Below, in pieces: positions 1-14,399 of a stretch of 64,000 bases of DNA. The notes under the pieces were generated by a model that was given only the letters and a program-made list of their open reading frames with translations, searched no databases and was not told the DNA's origin. The DNA is from Centroberyx gerrardi (lineage: Eukaryota; Chordata; Actinopteri; Beryciformes; Berycidae): the NCBI RefSeq assembly GCF_048128805.1, contig NC_136016.1, positions 11,894,676 to 11,958,675 of the forward strand, read 5' to 3'. Both the position numbers and the translations under genes were made by a program. Position 1 is the first letter of the stretch; every line of letters starts with the position of its first letter.

Positions 1-224
1 ACACATTATACATTTCCACGCCCTTAGAAGAGAGTATCAGATCAGATTTTTATCTATTATGTTGTAGTTTATAGAGAAAATCTTCAAATGATTTCTGTGA
101 AATTTACATACAAAATGGAAGTCCAACTCAAGTCATCCTCATATACACTGTGATATAGAGGTTGCTATTCTATTCCAAAAAGAACAAAGAGGATGTTGAC
201 CCTGATAATTGATGTATTCTATAT

Positions 225-247
225 GGGTAAATGGGTAAATGGGTAAA
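225..247. repeat. Three tandem copies of an 8-base unit (ATGGGTAA)
   Basis: Short perfect tandem repeat lying just downstream of the splice donor of the leftmost visible tbkbp1 exon. Probably replication slippage. Confidence 0.7.
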
Positions 248-254
248 CGCTAAC

Positions 255-2045
255 CTGGGCTAGCCTGCTCCTGTGAGGCTTTCCTCAGGATCTCTGTCTG
301 CTTGGAGCTTAGTGCTTGGAGGCGTCCCAGCTCCTCTGTTAACTCTGTGTAGGCCAGAGCCAAATTCACCCTGGAGGGAAGAGGAGTGGAGAGGAGGTAA
401 TTATGCAATCATTATAATCATTATCATTACAATATGGTACAAGTGGAATTTTAATTAAATACAACTAAAACTACAAACAGTCTAATCTCTGTTTAATCAT
501 TAAAACTGCATACCATTGTTGGAAGTTGTCAAAGGCTTCAATATATTGTAAGATGTATGGTTTCTTGCATAACTAAACTACAGTAATCACATACTGAGAG
601 CTGAACTGCATCACGACCCCATGTTGCTACTTCATCTTCCCCTCCTCACAAACTGAATGACTACTACAGTACTGATGAGGCCTCACAAATCAAGCCGGCT
701 AATTGGAAGACATATTTTTAGAGTGCAAATTACAGCGCATGATTTAAGTGCATATAAAATCACACCATTTCATGCAAGACGTGCCATGCCTCTCTCTGGG
801 GCCATGTTGACAGAGCAGCTCTATTTCAAGAACCATAAACAAGGCTGGATTACTCGCAGGCTTTTGTGTCTTAACCATGGCAACGAGCTATCATTGTCTT
901 AACTCATTAGCTTTAAGGACTGAAATTGATCTGAACCGTTGGGGGGAAAATTATAATTTGTTTTTGGCAAACCCAAAATATAAATGACTGCAAAGCAAGG
1001 ATTACTAAAATGGCATGGTAAAACTTCAAGTATATACTCGGAATAATCTGGAAACAGGAACAATAACAAACGTAACTGACTACTAAACATCTATAGATGC
1101 GATAAAGAGTATATGATAGCTATGTGGTTAAAAACAGAGAGACAGAGACACATTCTGGCAGAGGTGGTTGTTAAGATAGGAGGAAAAACCAGTAGCTAGA
1201 GTTGTTGCCAATGCCAACAACCCTCAAATCTGATAAGGAACAGCTTATCTCAAATGTCTAACCAATTTCTTTAAAATCCCCAGTCTTGACTTGAACTTGA
1301 CTCATTCCAACAGTGATGGTGGTAGATTACAGCATTAATTACAAGATGTTGGCGAAACTAACAGGAACACTTATGAGAAAGAGATTCAGATTTCTATTTG
1401 GCAAGCAATTTACCTGGCAAATTTGAGTAATTATCATGTCAAAATCAAGATCTCTAAAAATGAAAACTTTTAATCACTTTGATACATCAGTCGAAAAAAT
1501 GTACAGCCCTTAAATAAATAGTGCAAATGGAAAATGTTTTGTTTCACTCCACCTATAACCCAATTCTTAAACTACACATAAGAGTCAAAAACAACTAATT
1601 TCCCAGTAAGACACCTTTTGACAGAGACAACCTGATCGTCTTTTTCACAAATAGCCAGACACCGTGGTCTTTGAGAATGAGTGCGAAGCGACGGGAGAGG
1701 AGAGGACGCTGCTGTAGATGAGTACCAGGTTGTTGCCAGTCTCAGATCTGATAGGGCACATCCTATCTGAACCAATTTAACAAAACCGTCTCTCGCTTGA
1801 TGAGAATCTGACTCAGCTCATTCCTGTTTAGCGATGTTTAGAGATGGTGGCAGATAGAAAATGACACACAACCCTTTTGCATATCCTGGGGATTTCAACG
1901 GCATAAATAGGAATAGACATGAACTTGTATTGCAATCACCAGCAAAAAAAAACACTTATGTATCCAACCTACACAGCAGAAAAAAACGCACACTGTCAAA
2001 TTAAAAATGAGTTCCCCAGCAAACTTAATTGAGTCTTGCCTGCCG

Positions 2046-2090
<45 letters not shown>

Positions 2091-3141
2091 AAGATGGAAC
2101 ACTGTGCTACCTCCAGATGAACACCTCATATTATTTTACACCTTACAACTGGCAAATATCTGCAAAGACAATGCACCGTGCAAAAACACGCTTGCTATCC
2201 TGTTACTTTGTAGTTGTTGTTGTTGTTGTTGCATGACACCCTTCTAGATTAGCGCTAATTAAACTGTTCTTCACAAATTCTTAAAACCAGCAAACAGCAC
2301 TGCAAGTACATCACCACAAATTAATTAAAAAGGAAGTCTGGGACGTTCATTTCGGGGGAGAGGGGAAATTACAATTCGAAAACTGTGCGTAAAAACCTGA
2401 AGCTAAGTCAGAACTTCCACCGGTTAGTGGGCCTTTTTTTACGACGGGGCCCACTTAGATTTCCACCAACCTGCTATGACTCAGAAAGACAGAGTGGGAT
2501 ACCAAACCCCCTTCATCTCCCACCTTAGCAAAGCCATCTTCAACACCCTTCTGTGCACCTCAAGGAGGAAGAGCATGGTGGCAACAATGCCAAGGTATGG
2601 CGTCATCTAAGAGGCTTTGCATAAAAAAACTCCACCAAATGCATACAGGGAAATAACATCCATTTAAGATACTTACAGGAGCGGTGAAGGACATTATTGA
2701 TGTTGCCAAAGCGTCCATAAACTGTATAGAGTTTCCCACCTATATACAACTTTCTTAGCGACACTCTTACACGATTAAAAACTTCCCTCACTACTCTCAG
2801 CTCTTGCAACCACACTGACAATCTCTTCTCTCTAAATGCAGGTATATATTTCATGACAGTTCAGATATGCACCTCTTCCTTTTCACACTTCTGTTGTACC
2901 GGCTGTCAACTTTGCCCGTGTGTTTTGACAAACCCTGTCAGAGACCCAGGTCAGAAAGCAACACCTTTCACTCGGGGCACCTTGTGCTAGAGCCGACGTG
3001 TGAATAGTGTGTGCAGGCAAACATTTAACAGGATATCTCAATCGTCGGTTGTTTTGGAAATACTGTGTGGGTGCTGTGTATATTTTTGTCCATGCATTAT
3101 CTAAAATAACTTTGCAAGTGTGTGTCTGTTTTGTCACAGTC

Positions 3142-3177
<36 letters not shown>

Positions 3178-6100
3178 CTGTCGTGCTTGCTTGTGCGCGC
3201 GCACGTGTGCACCTGCGCACGCACGTTCAATGTGTGTAGGTGGGGAATGATGATGACGACGCAGCATCGATGCAAGATTCATGCCAGCGAATCGATCGGG
3301 CACGACAGTGTGTGTGTGGGAGATGAAGTGAGGAGTGTGTGGGCTGGATCTGACCTCTGGTCTGATCAGACGTTACAAAGAATAGACCATCACCGCGGCT
3401 GCCTGTGAGAGCCGTACATCTGAGCTCCTCTTTGTTGGCCGACGCTCAATGCAATATTTGTTCTTTTTCAAATCCACCGGAGTTCAGTCACTCAGATTCA
3501 GGACATGGCCTCAGGGAAAAAACGCTGCTTGAATACATGGTGGTCAGCGTGGTGTGGAGGTAAATAAAAAGATGGGTAAACTCTGAATGTCACGGCGCGG
3601 TTGTATTTTCAAAAAAAGTATTGTGTTTTCTGGAAAATGTACGATTTTCATGTTACTTGAAAAGATGCAGAAACTCTATACAAGAGAAATAAAACAAGAA
3701 GGTGAACTGGGTTTACGCTCGCTAACCTACCACTACTTCCCTGTCTGTGCACCCACATTCTGGTATAGTGGCCTCACAGGCTGATTGCCTCAGGCCTCAT
3801 AGGGGACAGGTGTTAAACGGCCATCAGATAGCGGTGGGAGCTTTTCACACTGCAGTCCACACACTGTCACACTGTCTACTTCTGCTATCTGCATTAAGCA
3901 CTTTTAGTGGAACACAGAGAGGTGTCAAACAGTCCTAACACCAAGCCACAGTACACCAAACATTCAGTGATGCTCTTTGTTGGTGTGTTTTTGCACTAAC
4001 TATCAATTCAAACATAAAAGGATATCTCAAAGCTGCACTTTGTGGTTTAGTCAGACTGCAATTTTTTTCTGCTGCTTTCAACAATCTTATTTTGTAACCA
4101 TGTCGCTTGTTGCAGAGTCAAGGAATAACCAATGAGTAGTATACTCATCTTCCATATCAACTAAACAGTCTAAATAATCCATATCAACGATGCACATTTG
4201 CTAGTTTGCTAGTAAACAGTAACCTCCATTTTTATTTTTTTTTTTGTAAATCGCTCTTGTCTTGCCTTGAGCAATAAGACTTAAAACTGATTTATTTGAA
4301 ACAGTTGTCACTTTCCATAAGCCTAGTTTAACGTAATGAGTCAGTCTTTATTTCGTAGTACAGAGGAGGGCACGACACCACCGGCTTGCGCGCCTCATCC
4401 AGCCAGAGTTGTGCATGAGTTATTAGTTATGGCTAGAGAGGTCAAACACGGGCCCACTCGTAGGAAATGGTGACTGGTACTAGAATTAGTCAGACTAAAA
4501 TGTGTTATTGAGAATAATAGAGTAATAAAAACATTTTCTGGCTACTGGAAGATTACATTTTTTTGTTAAACATCGACTTTTGGAGAATATTCATCAAGAA
4601 TTCATTAGTTGTTGTTTTTGACAACTTCAAAATAACAGAGACGCCTTGAAAAATATCACAGTGAAACCAATTTACAAATTTACATTCACACTAAAGTGAC
4701 ACCAATTTTCCCCAACAATTTTCCCTTTCAGAATAGATGTTACAGATAATAATTAGGGCAAAGGTGGTACTCTCCAAAACATGCGCACATCTTCCATATC
4801 AATCTGTGCAGTTTACACTAAATGAGCCCAATTACAAGAAAAGGCACCAGAAAAGAAAGTAGGCATTGGAGGTTTTTAAAGTGGGGGTGGGTTATATTGT
4901 TGAGTAAAACCAAAAGGTGACCAAGGTCTGGAAAAAGCAGTAGGCTTCCACCACATGCTCAGAAAAACTCAGCCTCGACATTTACTTTCAGTTTTCTCCC
5001 CATCGAAACATTGTTCTGGGGTTTCACTGTGTGGGAGTCAGCTGCCCAAGTTGCTGTGGTTTTGTTTTTTTTTTTTTTTACCTGCAACACCTTGTACACA
5101 GTTTTGCAATGCCTGGGGCAATTTGAAGAGGGGATGAGAGATGAATTGGTTTCTCAACTCTCAGCACAAATTATTAAACACAGTTCCCTTGTTGGCTGTA
5201 GATTTTAGAGAAAATGTGAGGGAAGACAGCGGTTTGAATGCTCACCATGGCTCTTATTAAAAATCAAATAGCCCTTTGGTGTCATGTAAGGATGGAAGGG
5301 GAGAAATGAATGGGTGGAGGGGAGAGACTGGACTCACGTCAGCAAGCATCCAGAGATGAAGACATGGACAGAGTGATGGCTAGGGAGATGAGGAGCTTCC
5401 ACTGTGCTTCCACTGCCCCCTACTGCTCATTTAACCTCTTGCCAATTTATCTGTTAGGTCAGTTAGGACAAAACTCCTTCAACAAATGAGGCACGATGTC
5501 ATGGGTGAATGCACGTACACTACCAGTCAAAAGTTTGGACACACCTGATTGAATGTATTATGTTTTTCAATTATCTTAAAGCCATTTTGATCTAAACACT
5601 TACGCTTAAATACTTGAAATTTGTTTTTTTAGACAAATATAAATAGTGAAGTTGATGCATATGTGTGAATTTCTTTCCAAAGCCTTTGCCTTTCCATCAA
5701 GGCATAATTTTGATGTCTTTACTATTATTCTAGAATGTGAAAAATAGTAAAAATAGAGAAAAATGTGTGTCCAAACTGTTTTCAAACTGTTCCAAACAGC
5801 TTTTGTGCCGTAACAATTACAGTAGTTTCTGTGGCCGTGGCTTCATTAGTGCGAAGCTTGAACCCAGTTAGCCAGAGATGGAAAGAGCTTGACTAGTTTC
5901 TAATGAGGCCCCAGGAGGTCAGCCTGAACACATCACAGCAGGAGAGTTAAGATGCAGGTCAGCAGGGCTCCTGGTGAAACACTATGGTGAAACATCCTTC
6001 TATATTCCTGACAGAACTACCTTCCTTCCTGCTTCCCTCCCATCTTCCCTTGGTTTATTCCTTCCCTCCTTCCTTCCTCCCTTCCCTTCCTTACACACCT

Positions 6101-8003
6101 TTTCCTCTCAGTCCCTTCCCCCACACCCAGCGGCCCGCCGTAGTCACTTACTGCTCGTCTCCCACCTTCTTTATCCACTCCACATCACACTGCTCGCATG
6201 AAGAAGTCATTTCCTGCCGAAGTAGAGCGTGAAATTAGATTAGCATGCAGGTGCTATAAGAGTATTGGACAAAATGTGACAGTGAGAGCCTACCGAGACA
6301 ACGTGTTAGAACATAACATCAAGGAGCAAGGTGGAATGGGAGATGGTGTGTCTGAGGGTTTGGTGTGGTTAAAACAGGTCCGTGTGTGTGTGTGTGTGTC
6401 TGTGTGTGTATCTTCCTTCATTCCTTCATGGCAATACAGGTGTAGCCATTGTAGAAATCCCATTTTTTACTGCATGCTTTCTACAGTTCTGCTGCTCTTC
6501 CGCCTAGGAGAGGAGTTATTGCGAAAGTTAAGATCTTTTTCTGTTTTTAGCCACAAACAAGAGCATTAACAAATCTGTCAATCAGCCGTAAGAGTTCAGT
6601 TTTGAGTTTCAATATTCACTAAAGGCAGAACAGTATTCTGTAGTATTAATGCAGTACTAATGAAAGATAGGTGCAGATTAATGGGGAATGGGTAGAGTCT
6701 GACGCTGACACTGCAGGGTTAGTGTTTCTATTCCCTGTGCAGCTCAATGCTCAGAGCCTGCCACTAAAACTGACAGGGTTAAGGTTCTGTTTCCCGCTGG
6801 GGCCGCCCATGCTAAAAATGTATGACCTTGTGGTAAAGCACTTTGAATTAAACTGTCCATCATCTGGCATGTGCTTTGTTATGAGTTCTACATGCATGCA
6901 CTCTGCAAAAATCCATCAGGATAACACAAGGAATGCAAGAAACAATCACAATAAAGTATTTGAAACAGCGTTCCCACACAGTCTTATATCAAATCCAATT
7001 AATTTTCAATGACTTTCAAGGTCTTGTTTTGTGAAATTCAAGCACTCAAAATTGGCATGTTTTTTTGGGGAAGACATTGGTCAAAATTAGACATGACAGA
7101 GGCCTCATTTTGTCAATGATCTTGTCAAGTCAAGAAATCCTGCTGAAATCAATTCAGCTTAAAACTGCTGCCATATCAAAGCAGATATCCATCACAGGGT
7201 TTTTCCTCAGGATGTGAAGTGTTGATCCTGGGATGGAGAGCGGTCCAGAGAGCTGAGGCATACCGATGAATTTGAGTGTTATATTTTAATAAAAAAGTAC
7301 TTTCAAGGTCATCTGTTTATTTATTTCTCTCACATCCACAAACATTCAAGGATTTGGTGGCCTGTGGGAACCCTACTGAAAGTCAATTTAATACGTTTCT
7401 CTGTGATTGACAGTTTTTCCGACATTATCTGAATTGTCCTGATGCCGTAAATCCCCCCCATGTGATTACCCAAGCAGATTAAAACAAACTGTAATATCTA
7501 TGTGCTCCTGCAGTTTGGCCCAGGTGTGATATGTGTGTGTATCCATCACTGACCCTCTCCCTCTGGCTGTTCTGCAGCTGCCTCATCTCCTCCTTCAGTC
7601 TCTCGCACTCCGCCTTCAGCTCCTCTTCCCGCTGACACGCCCCCTGGGCCTCGTGCCGCGCCCCCTCTAGCTCCGCCTCCAGCCGCTGCAGCTTCAGGTC
7701 CGACAGGGCGTCCAGACTACGGGAGCTCTGAAGAGTCAAGGCAGGGCAGTCCAGCACTGGGGATTAAGGGAGACGGGGGAGAGAGAGAGAGGGAAAAGAG
7801 AGGGAGGGAGAGAGGGAAAGAGAGGGTGTAACTAACTATGGAATGCTGATGTTGTTATTCATAAATATTCAATGTAAAAAAAGAGTCTGATCTGTTGTAT
7901 AATTTATGCTATCATCTTGTCTTACATTTTTTGCAGCCTATTTGTTTTGTGGTTATATGCATTGGCAATATATACACATGTATATCATGCCAATAAAGCT
8001 CAT

Positions 8004-8064
<61 letters not shown>

Positions 8065-8545
8065 AGGGAGAGAGATTATGCCCAGAATCATTTTGCAGTG
8101 TCTTCATACACGATTTGCACACCAAACACACTCTCACACATGCACAGAAAGAGACATGCATCACGTTTTCATTGCCGTTCCCCTGATTGACGCAACGTGC
8201 TTCCTCAGTCCATGGTCGTTGTACTATTGATGGGTATGAAAGAGCAACTTCCTCCCAGGGCAGCACCTTTCAGATTGTACCTGGGTGATTTGTTCTGCGT
8301 GGGCGCAGGCTCGTGATTCAGCTCCGCTCACTCACACACACACACACACACACTAAGTCCTTGAGCCAGGAGATATTGTACTCTTTCATCCCATCTCCTC
8401 CTGCCTCCTTACAAAAACATGTGCACACTCCATTTGCATGTATAAACCCACTGCACTACTACTTCTCTCTTTCTCACACGCACATACATACATACACACA
8501 TCTCACACATCTCATTCATACTCACACAAATAGTCATACAGTCAT

Positions 8546-8590
<45 letters not shown>

Positions 8591-10162
8591 CACACAACAT
8601 TATGCCTCCTCTTTCCCTCTCCACACCAAAGCATGAGTCAGCAACAGTAGAGGTGGCGATGACATATTTCCTAAATTTTTCTATCAGCCATCCACATCCT
8701 ACAAGGGGTCAGAGTTTAGGGTCTGCTGACGCCAGAACAGCTGTTACAGCAGTAATGTGGATCTCACACACAGCAGCAGTGGACTGCAGAAAGTGTCTAT
8801 GTTAATAGGTGACCTCATCATGTATTCACTCCTGCAGTCTTAAAACAAGTGACTCTGCCAAGTGGGTGAGATAATTTGGCTTTAAAATGGCTATCCTAAG
8901 TGTTTTAATCCTGTATTCAGCCATATTTTGTTTTTCTAGTATCTTGGAACAAGTGATACTACCATGAAAGAAGTGGAGTGCTTTGCCCTATTTGAAGCTA
9001 TGGTCACCAGTTTCAAATACATTTCTAAAACAATTAATTTGCATTACAATACGTCAAATGATCTCACCTAACTGACTGAAAACAAGAGTGAATTACTAAG
9101 ATAGATCCATTTTCCAGCATTTGGTAGTAGAGACTGAACAGAATAGCAATCATCCAGATGGGAACGACAGGCTGAATAAAATGGGACAGATGCTAAAATT
9201 TGCAGAACAACAAACAGCCACACTGACTGTTTTTCCATCCAGAATAATTGAATTTCAGTTACAACTCTCCTTTTTCTGCAAGTGTGATTGCGCAGTAAAG
9301 ACACAGCTGATTCTTTTGCCAATAGCCCGATGATTTACCTGACCTTAATTAAATGTTTGCTGGACAGGTTGTTTGATTTGATTACAGCTTGAGAAACGGA
9401 GGAAAAATTAGCCATGATTAACAGAGTTAAGACCGGTGTCCAGTCTTTTTACTGTATTTGTAGTTGATGTGGATCAGCTTTTTTACCATATGTTCTATTT
9501 ATATTACTGTCTAATTATACAGTAATTACTGAAATGAAAGAGCTGTAGTTTAAAGGGCTACCCAATTATTCTCTCATATCCAGAGTCAGACATCAGTCTT
9601 TTTCAGCTGATATATTATGGATGTGCATCAGAGTGAATTGAAGTACATGAACCACAAAGTTGACCCAAACAAGTCTCTCAAATTTATATTTCACCACTGC
9701 ATTATGTAACAGATTCAAATGTGACTGCCAGCTAATGCATCTTAAGTAAAATTGCATATTTGACAGAAATGTAGCGCCTTTGTAGATTTTCTCTGAGTCA
9801 CGCAGGGATAAATGAATAAATAAAGTAGAGCCATGGACTAAAGAAATATTGTAGACTGAAATCCTTCTGGAGAACTGCAGCCAAACAGTGCAGTGAGCGA
9901 AAGTTTTTGTTTTGTTTTTTTAAAAAGAAGACCAGTAAGGGCCAAGAATCAAAAGCGGACAGTCTGTTTTTTCCCTCACTTTCATACGCTGATAGTTAGC
10001 CTACTCACTGTGGTTGTCGGGGCTGGCGTGCAGCTGCAGGTACTGCATGTCTTTGCTGTGCAGCTGCGTGTTGAGCTTCTGCAGGGAGTTCTCCCTCTGT
10101 CTCAGAGCGGACTCCAGGTTCAGGATACGCTCCACATGCTTCTCCACCAGGCTGGTCTAAAA

Positions 10163-10205
<43 letters not shown>

Positions 10206-12589
10206 AAGGGATTATACACCTGCCCACATGCAGGAATACATGCACACACACGCACAGGGACATAGTGTAAGACATGTTGGAAGATGTTTTCTTGTTATTG
10301 TAGATGTTTGTTTGCTGCACTGATGCTGTGATAATATTTTCCAAAGATGGACTAACCATGCTGCACAGTTTGCATTATTATTTATTTATTACGTTATAAC
10401 AATAGCTGGGAATCTGAGATGAATGTAGCTCTTTGAAAAGTCTTTTGGTCTAATATTCGTCCCATTGTTTCGGGTTTGTTGCTCAGCAGTCCGCACACAT
10501 GTACCATACTCTTTCCGCTCTTTCCACGTCTCTCTCAGACTCACAGAAACACACACACACACACACCCACACACTGCAGACAATTCTGGCGAGTACAAGA
10601 TAACAGGGCAAAGGTCAATGAGGCCCGGTAGGTGGATGGAGCCATATAAACTGTCAGAGCTCCCGCAGAGAAAACTTCAGGTGACATTGAAACTGTGTCA
10701 GTCCTTGGCAGGTGGCAATTCCAACTCTTTGGCACACCTCATCCTTTAATCACTCGGACCACATAAAACTGCTGAGGCTGCTCGGTGTTAGCTGCTCAAT
10801 GGACTTCACCCTCAGATGAGATGGTTTATTATCACAGAGGGGATCTGGGAAAGGCCAGCCAGCCAATCTGTTCAGTTGGAAGCCTCGACTTGTTTTGGAT
10901 TGGCTTTGATCTGTAACCAGTGGAAGAGATTTGCTCCACAATGAGATGCCCAACATTTGAAAAAAAAAAAGACTCCAACTGACAAAAAGACTGATGGACG
11001 AAAGTTAAAACAAATTGTAGTACTTTTTAAAAGGATAATAGGTAACTTAAGTCCCTGACAACATGATAACACATTTAACAGGCTGGATCCTCTTTATTTT
11101 AGAGATATTGAGTGATGAGGTAATATGAGGTAAGGATTTTTTTTCCTGAATGGATATTGTGTTTTGTAGATGAATTCTCCAGTTATAATATAATGAGGCA
11201 GATCCTTGACCCAAGCTATCATAAGGCTACTCTCTTTACCTGTTGTCATTATGTATATACAGTATTGGTTATAAGTGAAGCTATAATGGAACAGTCTGTT
11301 TGAAATTGGACTCTTGATCTGAAGGACTGTTCACTCAGTCTAAGAAGTAGTTGATTTTTTTTAAATCAATGGTCTAGCCTGGAGTGCATAATCTAAGTGA
11401 TCCAATGCATTTTGTTAAGTGTAGCTGTCTTTTTCACTCCCTCCAGCTCACATGGTGGGTGAAAGTCTTGTCCTATCAGGATGGACAAATAGGAAACTCA
11501 TGTAAAACCTCCTTATATTTCTAATAGATGGTAGCCATTCCCTTCATTTTCCAGTTACAGGGTGCAGCCCTAATGAAGCAGCATAGGTTGACATTATGGC
11601 ACAGAATGAATACTACAATATATTTTGGCTGTAAAATGTTACAAAAGTGAAGTAATAATGTAAAAGTTAAGATGTTATGTATTTTGTTTTGATGCATGTA
11701 ATATAATACAACAGAAATACACATTAAAGACAGTTGGAGATTTGTTAAAATCCATAGAGGGGAACTCAAACAATTTTTGTAAATTGTTTTCACTTCCATT
11801 TTCCAAAATATCCAGAGTTAGCAAAGGGTTTGTAATAATTTACCCTGACAAGCAGGGTGGTGTGGTCAGGGAGACAGACCGTCCTTCAGTCCCCTCCCTG
11901 CTGAAGTGTCCTTGAGCAACACACTGAATCCCTACCAGCTGCAGGGCTGTTCTGTTACTGACCCTGACCCTGACCTCTGACCTCCCTGTGGAGGGGGGAC
12001 AGAGAAAAGATGAATTTCTCCTTAAAAATAGAGTGCCAGGGATGCAATTCCCATTTATCCCCTGTCCCACCATCCCTAGTGTGTAAGTGTTGTGATGTGA
12101 CGCACACATTGTATTTAAGATGAAGGCGGGTAATGTATTAATGATGTCATAGGTCATCTAGGACTATTAGTGCTGATGAATGACGAAAAACTGTACACAC
12201 ACAACTCATCCATTCCCATCCAAACTATGTATTTTCAGTGTTCAGTGGATCAAATCTAAACATCTAGTTTGTAGTTTCATAGCATAGAAAGAGTATTTTC
12301 ATTTTGTGTGTAAAATGGTAAGATTTTTTTTTTACAGGCATAAAAACACACTAGTGGCGTCACTAGCGGGTTAACTGCACCCCGCAAATACCCATGTGTA
12401 TCCATGTGTATCTTTAGCCCAATGTAATGCGAGCGTAAAGTAGTGAACGCATAGTGTGATGTACTGTATATTGTCTCTGACCATCTTGTCGAGATCCCTC
12501 TGGAGGTTGCTCTTCTCCATGTGAATCTTCTCATAGGCCTGGATCACATCCTCCAACTGCTCCTCTCTCTCCTTCCTCTTCTGGAGCTG

Positions 12590-12622
<33 letters not shown>

Positions 12623-14355
12623 GAGAGAGAGAGAGAGTGGGAGAATTAAAAAAATAAAAATAAAAAAATAAAAAAAAGCTTGACATACATTTACTTTTTT
12701 CTTCTTTGTCAGTTTTCAAACTTCCTCACAAAGAGAGAGAGAGAGAGAGAAAAAAAACACACTAAGAACTTCCATAGTGAGACTCATCAAATGTGTCTCA
12801 TAAGAAACTGTTGTATAACCAACCAAATTTAGGACACTAAAATCCTGGTACCTCAGCAAGTGTAGAGCAATGCCGTTCCCCATCTAGATGAAGGGGGTGG
12901 GGGGGGAATCACAATTCCCACAATAACATTCAGCACCATCACAAAAGAAATCCAAAAATCTGACAAGGTCTTGAAGTCTCGATGACATCTATCTCTCTCA
13001 CATCTCCGTCTAATGAGGGAGCGAATGTCATCGAACGCCATGATCAAATATGACACATCAGTGGGCAGTGACATGAGTAGAGGGAATAGCTTACAAATGA
13101 GTAGACTGTCAAGGGGAGGGGAGGATAAATGAGGTTATAATGAAGAATATGGTCACTTTAGGCAACGCTGAGAATGAGAGTATAGAAAACGAATGACGGG
13201 ACTGAATCAGAAAGAGTGGGAGCGGCAGAAAGAGCGAGTGAGAAGGGGAGATAAACAGAGAGCAAACAAGGACAAAGCGGTATGTCATCGCTGTGTACCG
13301 GAGCAGCGGGGCCTTTTCAGTGTGTCTATGGTAACACATACTGTAGAAATCATCACCAAGGTGAGGAAGGCTTGTCAACAGCATCGTGACTAAGAGGAGG
13401 AGAGAGGAGGAGAACAGGATTGCTCTGGAGCTAGATTTCTGTTAGGGGAGGCGCACAGGACAAGATCTCAAAAACTGCTCACATTCTGGGGATGCTGCCA
13501 CATTTTCAGTAGCACATTTTAAATTTTCACCCCAGTCGAATACCCCAGGAATTGCTGTCCTGTGACACTCCCGAGAGCTTGGCCGAATGGTTTTGTTCCA
13601 GTATTTTTTGTTAAATTAACTGTACAGATGCAATAGACATGTGCGCTGTTGCAATGTGGAACACGACTGTATCCTCCATCCTCTATAATGTACTGAATTC
13701 AAGGCTGCATCATTTTAAAAATAGCAGGAGGCGGAGGCTTCTCTAAAATTTAACAAATTCAAATCTTAAAATCTGCTGAAAATCCTCTAGTCTCCCAGGT
13801 CTTAACTTGCCACTGTGCTGTGGAAATATAGCTGCAGTTGCTTCCTTATGTGTTGCCGTTTGCTCAAGCCATCTTGTGTCCCTGAAGGAATTCAACTGAA
13901 AGCTTACAGTACCGGCAGGAATGTGAAATAGCTGTTGTAAAATTGCCGCTGATGAGAATTGCGATATCAAAATGAAACCAAACGATGTAGATTAGGAGGA
14001 GTCGTCGTTGTCATGGGAGTCAGACGGGGGGTCGGGGGAACTGCACGGGTGCCATTTTATGTCAATTTCATATGACAAACATTGACAGTCTTTCAAAATG
14101 TTCACTTTGTATATATTGTGCCCTCAATTTCTGCTCCCTCTGATGAAAAATGACGCCCCCCCCCCCCTCCTCTTCTCCTTGATAACTGCAAGTCACCGGT
14201 TCACCAAAACGGAGGGGGGGCCGTCCCGTCCCCATGGAGCATGCTCAGTGAGCCGTGGCGCGCTCCATCACTCTGAATGCCCGGTGTCACAGCAGTGTGA
14301 CCTTGTGTGTCCCAGGCTAATGATTTGTGTGGCTCCCATAAACCATTTCCTTCCC

Positions 14356-14399
<44 letters not shown>

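Larger units (their letters stand above)
371..7553. other. tbkbp1 intronic sequence between the 7756-7554 and 370-255 exons
   Basis: AT-rich non-coding sequence with (GT)n tracts at 2051 and 3147, a (GTT)n tract at 2213, a transposon remnant near 5520-5790 and a pyrimidine-rich stretch at 6000-6180. A short tbkbp1 exon should lie somewhere here; I could not place it. Nothing else looks coding. Confidence 0.6.
7757..10008. other. tbkbp1 intron, microsatellite-rich
   Basis: Holds a long (GA)n/(GGGA)n tract at 8011-8075 and (CA)n tracts at 8332-8353 and 8547-8588. The rest (8600-10008) is AT-rich with nothing recognisable. Confidence 0.8.
10157..12481. other. tbkbp1 intron
   Basis: Contains the splice-proximal (CA)n, a second (CA)n at 10548-10575 and an interspersed repeat fragment at 11850-11975. 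No coding signal seen elsewhere. Confidence 0.75.

Noticed and set aside
1600..1690. Minus-strand CLAICEKDDQV, resembling the missing tbkbp1 piece ending in DDQV
   Set aside because: It lacks the invariant DMAW and has the wrong phase for joining to exon 370-255; only three residues match.
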